Shown here piece after piece: positions 26,087-33,289 of a DNA stretch of 64,000 nucleotides (the first letter of the stretch is position 1; each line of letters starts with the position of its first letter). Made by a program: the position numbers and the translations under genes. The stretch comes from Ensifer adhaerens (GTDB lineage: Bacteria > Pseudomonadota > Alphaproteobacteria > Rhizobiales > Rhizobiaceae). The stretch covers positions 62,001-126,000 of the forward strand of contig NZ_LGAP01000011.1 of NCBI RefSeq assembly GCF_001270265.1. Direction: 5' to 3'. The notes under the pieces are model-generated. The model searched no databases and was not told the origin of the DNA. It saw only the letters and a list, made by a program, of their open reading frames with translations.

Positions 26087-26949
26087 CCCTTGGCTCTCCC
26101 GGCAAGTCCGCGCGGGAAGACGCAGATGATCGCGATGACGGCCAGATAGAAGAAGAATTCGCCGAACTCGGGCATCAGGTAACGGCCGGTCGTGTCAATG
26201 CCGCCAAGCAGCAGGCAGGCGACGAGCGCGCCGGGGATCGAGCCCGCACCGCCGACTGACACGACCACCAGGAACGTCACCATGTAACGAAGCGCATAAT
26301 AGGGCTCAACCGGCAGAAGTTCGGCGCCCACGACTCCGCCAAAGGCGGCAAGGCCGACGGCAATCGCGAAACTCACGGCGTAGACAATCTCGGTGCGCAC
26401 GCCGAGGGCGGCGGCCATGGCCGCATTGTCCACCGAGGCGCGCAGCTTCACGCCGAATGCCGTCCTTTCGATCGCATACCAGAGGGCTGCCGCTACGGCG
26501 AGACCGCAAAGGATCGCAAAGAGGCGATGCGTGGCGATCGCGCGGAACCCTAGGTCCACAGAACCTTGCAGCTGCGCGGGCAACGGCACGGTCTTCAGCG
26601 TCGGGCCGAAGACGTAGTTGGCGATGCCGATGATGCAGAAGGTGATGCCGATCGTCATCAGAACCTGGGTCAGCTCCGGCGCACCATAGATGCGACGGTA
26701 AAGCAGGCGCTCGATCGGGATGGCGATCAGGATCGTACCGAAGACAGCAAGCACGATGGCAAATCCATAGGCAAGGCCCAGATCGCGCGCCGCATAGGAG
26801 GCGATGTAACCGCCGATCATGGCAAAGGCGCCATGGGCAAGGTTGACGACGCGCATCAGCCCCATGGTCACGGAAAGCCCGATGGAGATGACGAAGAGCA
26901 CCATGCCGTAGGCAAGGGCATCGATCGCTATACTGAAGACTGTTTGCAT
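26083..26949 (-). CDS. livH: Branched-chain-amino-acid-type ABC transporter permease LivH
   Basis: 288 residues, about eight membrane helices. Typical LivH blocks: MGLMRVVNLAHGAFAMIGGY near the N-terminus and the coupling loop with ASVDNAAMAAALGV. It forms the translocation path with LivM. A gap of about 280 bases, containing a hairpin, separates it from the binding-protein gene livK upstream, a common arrangement that lets the binding protein be made in excess. Confidence 0.9.
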   Translation of the reverse strand: MQTVFSIAIDALAYGMVLFVISIGLSVTMGLMRVVNLAHGAFAMIGGYIASYAARDLGLAYGFAIVLAVFGTILIAIPIERLLYRRIYGAPELTQVLMTIGITFCIIGIANYVFGPTLKTVPLPAQLQGSVDLGFRAIATHRLFAILCGLAVAAALWYAIERTAFGVKLRASVDNAAMAAALGVRTEIVYAVSFAIAVGLAAFGGVVGAELLPVEPYYALRYMVTFLVVVSVGGAGSIPGALVACLLLGGIDTTGRYLMPEFGEFFFYLAVIAIICVFPRGLAGRAKG

Positions 26950-27182
26950 GGGGCTGTCCGATGCCTTTCGTTATCGCTGGCGGAGACGCGGCGAGATGGG
27001 CCTGCCCCCGTCTCCAACAAACAACCGCGTGCGCCTGGATCGCTCCGCTTTAAACGGCGGCACGGAAACGCTCCATCTCTCTATTGGCACTCCCGGATGG
27101 AAAACCGCAATCGCACCGTTCGTGGGAATGCTGCGGGGCGTCCCGATCGGTCAAGCCGCCGGCTGCCCGGTATGTTGCAGGC

Positions 27183-27214
27183 AATGCGGGCGGCGCTCAA
27201 CCGGCGCCCGCATT
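27183..27214 (-). terminator. GC hairpin after livK, possible partial terminator
   Basis: AATGCGGGCG at 27183-27192 pairs perfectly with CGCCCGCATT at 27205-27214, forming a 10-base-pair stem just downstream of the livK stop. There is no T-tract on the livK strand, so it may protect the livK message or attenuate readthrough into livHMGF instead of terminating fully. Confidence 0.45.
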
Positions 27215-27225
27215 TACCAAAGCGT

Positions 27226-28398
27226 CTACTTCAGGGCCGCGAGACCGGGATCGCCCTGCTTCTCGAAGGTCTGAACTTCCTTGTTGTAGTAGGTGCCGTC
27301 ATCTGCCTTGGCGACTTCGCGCAGATAGATGTTCTGCGTGATGTGGCGCGATTCGGGATCGATGGAAACCGGCCCTCTCGGGCTCGTCCAGGAAAGCCCC
27401 TTGACCGCATCGACAGCCTTCTGTGCGTCCTGCTCGCCGCCGGTCGCCTCGATCATCTTGTAGATCACATGCATGCCGTCATAGGCGCCGACCGAGGGGA
27501 AGGAGAGTTCGGCCGGATTTCCGATGGCCTTTGCGGCCGCTTCGACAAAGGCCTTGTTTTCCGGCGAAACGTGCGAGACGGCGTAGTGGAACGTCGTCTG
27601 GATGCCGAGAGCCGCTTCGCCGAGCGCCGGCAGGTCGGATTCCTGCGTCAGGTCGCCCGGCGCGAAGAACTTGATGCCGCCACTCTTCAGGCCATTTTCA
27701 TTATAGGCCTTGACGAAACCAAGCGTGGTCGGACCCGACGGCAGGAAGGCGAAGACGCCTTCGGCGCCCGAATCCTTGATGCGCTGCATGATCGGCGAGA
27801 AGTCGTTGGTGGCAAGCGGCATGCGGATCGCCTCGACGACCTCGCCGCCCGCTGCTTCGAAGCCGGCCTTGAAGGCATTTTCCGCGTCGACGCCCGGACC
27901 ATAGTCGCTGACCACCGAGATGACCTTGGAGACGCCGGCATCCTTCGCCACCTTGGCGATCGGCGTAGACGTCTGCCAGGTCGTAAACGAGGTACGCACG
28001 ACCAGCGGGCTCTTCGTTACGATCGCCGAGGTCGCAGCGTTCATGATCACCAGCGGCACGTTCGCCTGCTCCAATAGTGGGGTGACGGCCATTGCATCGG
28101 GCGTGAAATAGAAGCCGGCCAGATATTGCACGCCTTCCCTAACGACCAGCTCCTGGGCAAGCGCCTTGGATTGCGCCGGGTCGGCCTGCGGTACGTCGCG
28201 ATAGATGATCTCGATATCATCGTCGCCGACCTTGCTGCCGTTGACCGCCATGTAGGCGTCGATGCCAGCCTTGAAGTTCTTGCCCTGCAACGCGAAGGGA
28301 CCGGAAAAGGGTCCGACGACACCGATCTTGATCGTGTCCGCATAGGCTGCGCCGCTCATTGCCAAGGCCGCAAGCGCGGCCAGAATGGTCCGTTTCAT
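27226..28398 (-). CDS. livK: Periplasmic binding protein of the Liv-type ABC transporter
   Basis: 390 residues from a start with a strong AGGGAGGA ribosome-binding site. Signal peptide KRTILAALAALAMSGAAYA, then IKIGVVGPFSGPFALQGKNF, the standard opening of family 4 (LivK/HAAT) solute-binding proteins. Such proteins bind leucine, isoleucine, valine, amides, urea or aromatic acids. Relatives with this length and the segment AFVEAAAKAIGNPAELSF often serve aromatic or other substrates, so a branched-chain amino acid is not certain. Confidence 0.85.
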   Translation of the reverse strand: MKRTILAALAALAMSGAAYADTIKIGVVGPFSGPFALQGKNFKAGIDAYMAVNGSKVGDDDIEIIYRDVPQADPAQSKALAQELVVREGVQYLAGFYFTPDAMAVTPLLEQANVPLVIMNAATSAIVTKSPLVVRTSFTTWQTSTPIAKVAKDAGVSKVISVVSDYGPGVDAENAFKAGFEAAGGEVVEAIRMPLATNDFSPIMQRIKDSGAEGVFAFLPSGPTTLGFVKAYNENGLKSGGIKFFAPGDLTQESDLPALGEAALGIQTTFHYAVSHVSPENKAFVEAAAKAIGNPAELSFPSVGAYDGMHVIYKMIEATGGEQDAQKAVDAVKGLSWTSPRGPVSIDPESRHITQNIYLREVAKADDGTYYNKEVQTFEKQGDPGLAALK

Positions 28399-28671
28399 GT
28401 TTCCTCCCTGTGGCACCGCCCACTCCCGACCCGGCACCGTCATTGCAAAGCAATCCGAATTTGATGCCTGTCAGTTTGTCATGCGAAACGGTGATGTAAA
28501 AATGAAAATTGGGCAGCAAACCATAATTCAGCAGTTATGTTTCCTCATGTTTTTCGCCCCGCATTGATGAGCGCGTTTAACTATGTCAGAGCTGGCTCGG
28601 GAAAACTGCACAGCCGGTATAAGTGGAATTTCTGCCTGACTTTGGCTTAAATGCCGGAAACAGGAGAGAGC

Positions 28672-28983
28672 ATGTCGAGACGACCGCGCCGGAATCATAG
28701 CCCGGCTTTTAAGGCGAAGGTGGCGCTTGCAGCCATCCGGGGCGAACAGACGCTGGTGGAATTATCCCAGCAGTTCGACGTGCACGCCAATCAGATCAAA
28801 CAGTGGAAAGACCAGCTCCTTGAGGGGGCGACGGGCGTTTTCGGCGATGAAGCCAAAGCGGAACCGGCTGCCCCGACCGTCGATGTCAAAACACTGCATG
28901 CCAAGATCGGAGAACTGACGCTAGAGAATGATTTTTTATCCGGTGCGCTCGGCAAAGCCGGATTGCTGAGCGGAAAGAAATGA
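28672..28983 (+). CDS. IS3-family transposase OrfA (HTH protein)
   Basis: About 103 residues from the MSRRPRRN start after a GGAGAG ribosome-binding site. The N-terminal helix-turn-helix of the transposase-8 type is visible (HSPAFKAKVALAAIRGEQT and FDVHANQIKQWK), followed by a C-terminal leucine-rich helix (LHAKIGELTLENDFL). OrfA binds the terminal repeats. It overlaps orfB in the -1 frame, so an OrfAB fusion by ribosomal frameshift near the end of orfA is expected. Confidence 0.9.
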   Translation: MSRRPRRNHSPAFKAKVALAAIRGEQTLVELSQQFDVHANQIKQWKDQLLEGATGVFGDEAKAEPAAPTVDVKTLHAKIGELTLENDFLSGALGKAGLLSGKK

Positions 28984-29810
28984 TCAATCGCGAGCACAAA
29001 CTGTCGGTCGTCCGCCAGGCGAAGCTTCTCGGCTTCAGTCGTAGTAGCGTCTATTATTTACCGCGTCCTGTGTCAGACGGCGAGCTGGCCCTGATGCGGC
29101 GGATCGACGAACTGCACCTCGATTACCCGTTCGCCGGAAGCCGGATGTTGCAAGGGCTTTTGAAGGCAGAAGGGCTTGTCACAGGGCGGCTTCACGTCGC
29201 GACGTTGATGAGGAAGATGGGCATTGAGGCGATTTACCGTCGCCCCAATACGTCGAAACCGGCACCTGGTCACAAGGTCTATCCATATCTCCTGCGCAAG
29301 CTGGCGGTGACCAGACCAAACCAAGTCTGGGCAATGGACCTGACCTACATCCCCATGGCGCGGGGCTTTGTCTATCTCTGCGCAGTCGTCGATTGGTTCA
29401 GTCGTCGGGTTCTGTCGTGGCGGCTGTCGATCACGATGGAGACGGCTTTCTGTATCGAGGCAGTCGAGGAAGCGCTTGCTCGGTATGGAAAGCCGGACAT
29501 CTTCAACACGGACCAGGGATCGCAGTTCACGTCCATCGACTTCACGGCGGTGCTGAAGAAGGCCGAGATCGACATCTCGATGGACGGCAGGGGCGCATGG
29601 CGGGACAACGTCTTTGTCGAGCGGCTCTGGCGCTCGATCAAATACGAGGAGGTCTATCTCCACGCCTACAAAACCGTGCCCGAGGCCCGCATTGGGATCG
29701 GCCGGTATGTGACCTTTTACAATACCCGACGCCCACATTCATCCCTTGACCGGCAAACACCGGATCAGGCTTACTTCAACGCGCTGACGCCAATGAAGGC
29801 GGCAGCATAA
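28980..29810 (+). CDS. IS3-family transposase OrfB (DDE integrase domain)
   Basis: 276 residues. An HTH_21-type N-terminal region is followed by an rve-type catalytic core. The DDE triad is visible: Asp in WAMDLTYIPM, Asp in IFNTDQGSQFTS and Glu in VFVERLWRSIKYEEVYL. The C-terminal YNTRRPHSSLDRQTPDQAYF is typical of the family. Start and stop overlap orfA by ATGA. Nothing is broken, so the copy may still be mobile. Confidence 0.92.
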   Translation: MINREHKLSVVRQAKLLGFSRSSVYYLPRPVSDGELALMRRIDELHLDYPFAGSRMLQGLLKAEGLVTGRLHVATLMRKMGIEAIYRRPNTSKPAPGHKVYPYLLRKLAVTRPNQVWAMDLTYIPMARGFVYLCAVVDWFSRRVLSWRLSITMETAFCIEAVEEALARYGKPDIFNTDQGSQFTSIDFTAVLKKAEIDISMDGRGAWRDNVFVERLWRSIKYEEVYLHAYKTVPEARIGIGRYVTFYNTRRPHSSLDRQTPDQAYFNALTPMKAAA

Positions 29811-30052
29811 TCGAGGCGGAAATCCACTTAACGAAACGCCACGAACTGTTCAGACAAACCGAGCCAGCTCTGTCACTACAACCGGAGTCCAGGCTCTTAA
29901 AGCGCCGTTCAAAATGTCACTGCCGCTTATAGCTCGCGAAAACAAAAATTTAGCAATGAAACCTCAGATGCCCCTGATTACGCTCGCACCGGCATAATCG
30001 AGGCGTTAAGGCTACGCAGAAGCAAAGAGGAAGCAATTCGATACCAAGGGAT

Positions 30053-30343
30053 ATGAGCGTGGTTATGTATGCGGTCTCCGCCGAATTGGCAGCATCAAAG
30101 ATTGCGTCGATCGTTGAAAGGCCAGTTTTGGAGGACGTGGTAGATGGGGAGAAGCGCCGCACCACGTTAGGGCCGCCCTCCATTCTCGAAGCATATCTGA
30201 TTGAGAATGGCGCGGAGGATGAAAAATCCGTGGTACGGGAGGATCTAAGCCTCTTAGCCAAGGAGGCAGGCGCGGCCTACGACGTCCTCATCATACCGGA
30301 TATCATGGCTGAAAACCGTCAGCTCCCGAGTAACGACGCTTGA
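30053..30343 (+). CDS. Small protein of unknown function
   Basis: 96 residues, acidic, mostly helical in appearance (EDEKSVVREDLSLLAKEAGA), with no signal peptide or membrane helix. A good ribosome-binding site (aaggg) lies six bases before the ATG. Its stop overlaps the TTG start of the HNH nuclease gene, suggesting one operon of two accessory genes next to the insertion sequence. I recognise no family. Confidence 0.5.
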   Translation: MSVVMYAVSAELAASKIASIVERPVLEDVVDGEKRRTTLGPPSILEAYLIENGAEDEKSVVREDLSLLAKEAGAAYDVLIIPDIMAENRQLPSNDA

Positions 30344-30711
30344 TCAGCGAGCGAACACGCAGATGTAAAGGTTTCCAAGGATTGGCGCGAAAATCGAAGC
30401 AGGACATCATCTCCTGGCATAAAGATCCTTCGCCGATTATCTGCCCGCTGTGTGGTCGGTTGATTCCCGAAGACCAGGCCGACGAACACCACCTTGTACC
30501 CAAGAGCCGGGGCGGCCGGGAAACGCAAACGCTGCACCGGATATGCCATCGACAGATCCACGCTCTTTTTTCGGAAGCCGAACTGGAAACCGTATATCCG
30601 ACTGTGGAAGCACTCCTAGAGGAACCCGCGATACATAAATTCGTGGCCTGGGTCAGCAAGAAGCCTCCTGGCTTCTATGATGGTACGAAACGAAGCGGCC
30701 GACGCCGCTGA
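30340..30711 (+). CDS. HNH endonuclease domain protein
   Basis: 123 residues from a TTG start. The HNH/zinc motif is clear: CPLCGRLIP, then DEHHLVPKSRGG, then TLHRICHRQIHALFSEAEL. The His pair and the later HRICHRQIH supply the catalytic and metal-binding residues. Stand-alone HNH proteins of this size can be DNA nucleases of defence, mobile-element or repair systems. The context of an IS element, small unknown genes and broken genes suggests an accessory role. No methylase partner is present. Confidence 0.8.
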   Translation: MISERTRRCKGFQGLARKSKQDIISWHKDPSPIICPLCGRLIPEDQADEHHLVPKSRGGRETQTLHRICHRQIHALFSEAELETVYPTVEALLEEPAIHKFVAWVSKKPPGFYDGTKRSGRRR

Positions 30712-31178
30712 CGAGATCTCAGCGCCACTTCGATGCTGATAGCGCCAGATACGCTCGACTGAGCATGGACAAGCGGGGTACTTGGTAGCCGTCCCGCGTA
30801 ACGGCTATGGCCGTCGACAGAGTTCGCTTCCCATAATTGATGCACAAGGAACGAATTCGAGTTGCCGCAATGTGCCGTCACGTACCTGACGCCCAGACGT
30901 CAAATCGCTACAGAACCATCACCAGACGTCAACGCGCCCTGTCCTATTTAAAAGCTGGCGGGGAGACTGGAAATTGAAGACGGTGCATCGGCCTGGCTCA
31001 CGATTTTCACGCGGAAACGAGATGCTCATTTTCCAGAGCCGACGCAGCATTCGTACCTCCGCCTTCCGCTCAGGAAGCAAAAGCACTGCGACCGCGCGTC
31101 ACGCCGGACTACTCTCTGCATGCCTGTCGAATTCTTCGTCTCGTCTTTCCAGGTGGGTCACGACGGTTTGGCCAGCGA
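30712..31178. other. Intergenic stretch without a convincing gene
   Basis: Several frames stay open for 60-90 codons on both strands but none has a good start signal or recognisable motif. One sense frame ending near 31184 (about EDGASAWLTIFTRKRDAHF onward) lacks a start and may be an old gene end. I see no promoter or RNA structure worth calling. Confidence 0.4.
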
Positions 31179-31469
31179 TTAAGTCCTGCTGGCGAGCGCG
31201 TTTCGCCAGACCTTCACACGCTTCACGCTCCCGTCGGGATTCCGTTTGATCGAATGGGCGTGCAGATGAGAGCGTAAACCATCTGTGATCTCGTAGTAGT
31301 CGCCCTTGTCCTCGACAAATGTGTGCTTGGAAAGGTGCAGTCCGGTCGGACCGTCGAATAGACCCATCGACACAGCCGCGAGTTGATAACCCTCAATCGT
31401 CGGCTTCCAGAACAACGTTGAGCCGCAAGATTTCGCGCGATGGGTACCGCCTATAATGGTTTGTCGCAC
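31179..31469 (-). pseudogene. Truncated GFA/CENP-V-family (glutathione-dependent formaldehyde-activating-like) gene
   Basis: The frame encodes only the C-terminal two thirds of a Mss4-like GFA domain: CGSTLFWKP, then GLFDGPTGLHLSKHTFVE and DYYEITDGL. The N-terminal half, with the CxC and second CxxC zinc ligands, is absent, and the remaining pair has lost its first cysteine (AKSCG where FCxxCG is expected). The break lies near 31440, where an unrelated small sense frame begins, so this looks like the scar of a recombination event. Function as an enzyme is very unlikely. Confidence 0.65.
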
Positions 31470-31607
31470 CTACCGATCTCGCTTGAGATTGGCGGGCGTG
31501 ATCCTGTTAACTGGAGCGATCCGCCTATGTCCTACGGTGATTTCATCAAACTCATCAACGATGTGACACAGACCGAGAAAGCGGCAAGCAAGGCGAGGCG
31601 CAGATAA
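31440..31607 (+). CDS. Short ORF or gene 3' remnant, function unknown
   Basis: 55 codons from an ATG at 31440, or open back to 31422. The product reads sensibly in the middle (SLEIGGRDPVNWSDPPMSYG, then DFIKLINDVTQTEK) and ends in a basic tail. It overlaps the start of the truncated GFA frame on the other strand. It could be the 3' end of a larger gene cut by the same rearrangement. I see no ribosome-binding site. It converges on the hairpin at 31612-31634. Confidence 0.3.
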   Translation: MGTAYNGLSHLPISLEIGGRDPVNWSDPPMSYGDFIKLINDVTQTEKAASKARRR

Positions 31608-31611
31608 CAAA

Positions 31612-31634
31612 AACCCGGCCTTTTGGACCGGGTT
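31612..31634 (-). terminator. Intrinsic terminator for the small gene at 31661-31861
   Basis: AACCCGG at 31612-31618 pairs with CCGGGTT at 31628-31634, with a short loop. On the minus strand the stem is followed by TTTTTGTT, a proper U-tract, 27 bases after the stop of the minus-strand small gene. Confidence 0.75.
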
Positions 31635-31660
31635 CTCGACTATAGCGGCAGTTGAGCCCG

Positions 31661-31861
31661 CTAGTGCGTGGTGCTGTTTACAAGTGCGTCGATGAGTTTG
31701 ATCTGCGAACGAGTGCCGCGCTTGTATTCGTTGATCAATATCGCCGCTTGCACAGTCGCATCCTTGCGCGGAATGCGATGCTGTGTGCACCAAGCGTCAA
31801 GAACCGTCTGGAGCAAATCAAGATCTTTTGGTGGTATTGCGATATCGGATATCCGCATCAT
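31661..31861 (-). CDS. Small conserved-looking protein of rhizobial type
   Basis: 66 residues from the MMRISDIAIPP start, which has a near-perfect ribosome-binding site (gggagga) a few bases upstream; a longer frame to 31948 ignores it. The product (DLDLLQTVLDAWCTQHRI, then AAILINEYKRGTRSQIKLIDAL) resembles small helical proteins of unknown role that occur in many copies in Rhizobiaceae, with a DLxLLxxVLDxxC pattern. A good terminator follows. Start signal, terminator and composition together argue for a real gene. Confidence 0.65.
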   Translation of the reverse strand: MMRISDIAIPPKDLDLLQTVLDAWCTQHRIPRKDATVQAAILINEYKRGTRSQIKLIDALVNSTTH

Positions 31862-31970
31862 TTTCCTCCCAAAAATTTTATCGTTGAGAAGCCGCCTCCC
31901 AGTGGCCTCGAGCGTGTGCAACACTACGCTAATATACCGCGGGTACAAGATGAAATTGGCGCACTTCAGG

Positions 31971-32030
31971 TGAGGTACGTACCCGTTTTTCTACCAGTCA
32001 TGAGCGCTCGATCATGTTGTACGTACCTCA
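31971..32030. repeat. Perfect 12-base inverted repeat with nested palindrome
   Basis: TGAGGTACGTAC at 31971-31982 and GTACGTACCTCA at 32019-32030 are exact inverted copies 36 bases apart. Inside is a smaller imperfect palindrome around CATGAGCGCTCGATCATG. Each arm is itself centred on the palindrome GTACGTAC or TACGTA. The surroundings are AT-rich and carry no gene. It resembles paired operator or recombinase half-sites more than a terminator. Confidence 0.6.
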
Positions 32031-32334
32031 AAATGTATCTCCTCTAATGCGCTGCTTCGGGCATCTACGCCCGGATGCTGCTACCTTCCCAAAGAGCAAG
32101 AAATCGAGCTTGGACGTAGGACGTAAACAGTCCAGTTATTCCGAGGCAAGCCCGTCTGATGATGCCCAATCCCGCACTGGAGATAAAAAATCGAAACGGG
32201 GTCTATGCTCCCGACGATTATTGGCAAGCAATCTCCCACCAAAAAGGATTAGGGTTCTGAACCAGTCGCTTGATTAGGAGCTAGGTTGACTGCGGCCAAG
32301 CTTACACCCTGACGAAGCGAGAGACGCTGGCCGC

Positions 32335-32494
32335 TGTCCCAATAGATCAGCGGATATTTGATTGGTCGGCGCCACACGTTGACCAGCGAAGGCGGCAGAC
32401 CAAGAGCCGCACGGCCCCGGCCAATTTATGGATGTTGCTTTCCGCGCTCTAAACGCCCCGTCGATTATCCCACGGCAAGACATGCAACTGCGGC
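32335..32494. repeat. Left boundary scar: 28 bp of glycosyltransferase gene joined to a diverged copy of the queE 3' end
   Basis: Bases 32335-32362 are identical to 36646-36673, inside the glycosyltransferase gene. Bases 32360-32494 match 37516-37649, the last part of queE and its 3' flank, with about ten mismatches and one indel (roughly 92 percent identity). The join falls on a shared GAT, as expected of a microhomology deletion. With the right-hand copy it brackets about 5 kb containing the protease pair and glycosyltransferases. Confidence 0.85.
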
Positions 32495-32862
32495 TCCCCG
32501 CTCACCGGTTCGCGTTCTTCCCCACTGTATGCCGGTTGTTGCGTCCCTAAGATTTCACATTCCGCACGGAAAACTCGAATGCGGCGGCCGATGTTCTTCA
32601 GCTCGCACTCCCCTTTGTCGACAAAGCGCACAGGCAGCTTGCGATCGACATGTTCGTGAACACTGTGACATGTGAGCACCCCGCCGGGTTCGGCCATGGC
32701 CTCGAGCCGCGCGGCAACATTGCCCCCGTCCCCAAAGATCTCGTCGTGGTCGACAAGAATGTCTCCAAGGTTGATTCCAACGCGGAACGTCAGCCGTTGA
32801 TAGTCGGGTAACCGCAACTTCTTTCGGGGCCCTGTTGAACACGTAAAATTTGCGTCGCACAA
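32449..32862 (-). pseudogene. Fragment of a class III adenylate cyclase gene fused to queE tail sequence
   Basis: The frame holds the C-terminal part of a class III cyclase catalytic domain: FRVGINLGDILVDHDEIFGD, then GNVAARLEAMAEPGGV and LKNIGRRIRVFRAE. The first metal-binding Asp block and all later domains are missing. The last 13 or so codons (PQLHVLPWDNRRGV) come from the duplicated queE end and stay in frame by chance. The intact paralogue at 59.7-61.5 kb shows the missing parts. No activity is expected. Confidence 0.7.
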
Positions 32863-33289
32863 TATTTTGCTCCTGCGCAGGTCATCGGTCCCGTAAATTG
32901 GGGCAAGTTATCGACCCCCATTTGGTCAATAACTCAGCCATCGGCGAATGAGGGTCGTTTCAAGATCTGGAACCAACTGAACCGCCTCGCCCCACCAGAC
33001 CGGTTTTCGGTTCGCGGCGCTGCACGCTCCTTCCCAAATGTAACCATGGTTGCGGTGGCGCGGGCCGATGGCGATGTAACCTGTCTGCGCGCAGGGGGCC
33101 CACGAAAACTTGTAGTTGGGTCGACAGGCGCAATGTGTTTAAATAAGTGCTTATGTACATCTCGAATGAGATGCAGCGAGCGCGTTTTGTCTGCCGCCGC
33201 TGCGTCCGGTGCCTCGTGTTCTCCAAGAGCCGGCGGCTTGAACTGCTTCTCACTGGTGCCAATCAGAGAGCAGTTGGGAGGTCTTCGGA
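32863..33289 (+). other. Region upstream of the subtilase gene
   Basis: No convincing gene. It contains an inverted repeat GTTATCGACC (32907-32916) / GGTCAATAAC (32924-32933), matching at 9 of 10 positions with a 7-base spacer, a possible operator or hairpin. A locally AT-rich segment near 33125-33165 could carry the promoter. The last bases provide a GGAGG ribosome-binding site for the protease. Confidence 0.4.

Larger units (their letters stand above)
28584..29875. mobile_element. Complete IS3-family insertion sequence, 1292 bp
   Basis: Terminal inverted repeats TG(T/A)CAGAGCTGGCTCGG differ at one base: left at 28584-28600, right as the complement at 29859-29875. The element is flanked by a 3-base direct repeat CTA at 28581-28583 and 29876-29878, the target duplication size typical of IS3. 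It contains two overlapping frames, orfA and orfB, both intact. It marks the left edge of the accessory patch between livK and the que genes. Confidence 0.9.

Noticed and set aside
26566..28077. 503-codon plus-strand frame opposite livH and livK
   Set aside because: Spans parts of two genes and their gap on the other strand; composition rich in Arg, Asp and His typical of antisense frames.
30974..31249. Possible second gene after the HNH nuclease
   Set aside because: Low-complexity Ser/Arg-rich product, no start signal, overlaps the truncated GFA frame.
32014..32277. Plus-strand 87-codon frame overlapping the inverted repeat
   Set aside because: No start signal; composition (Lys, Ser, Arg) gives no protein-like pattern, and it covers the repeat arm.
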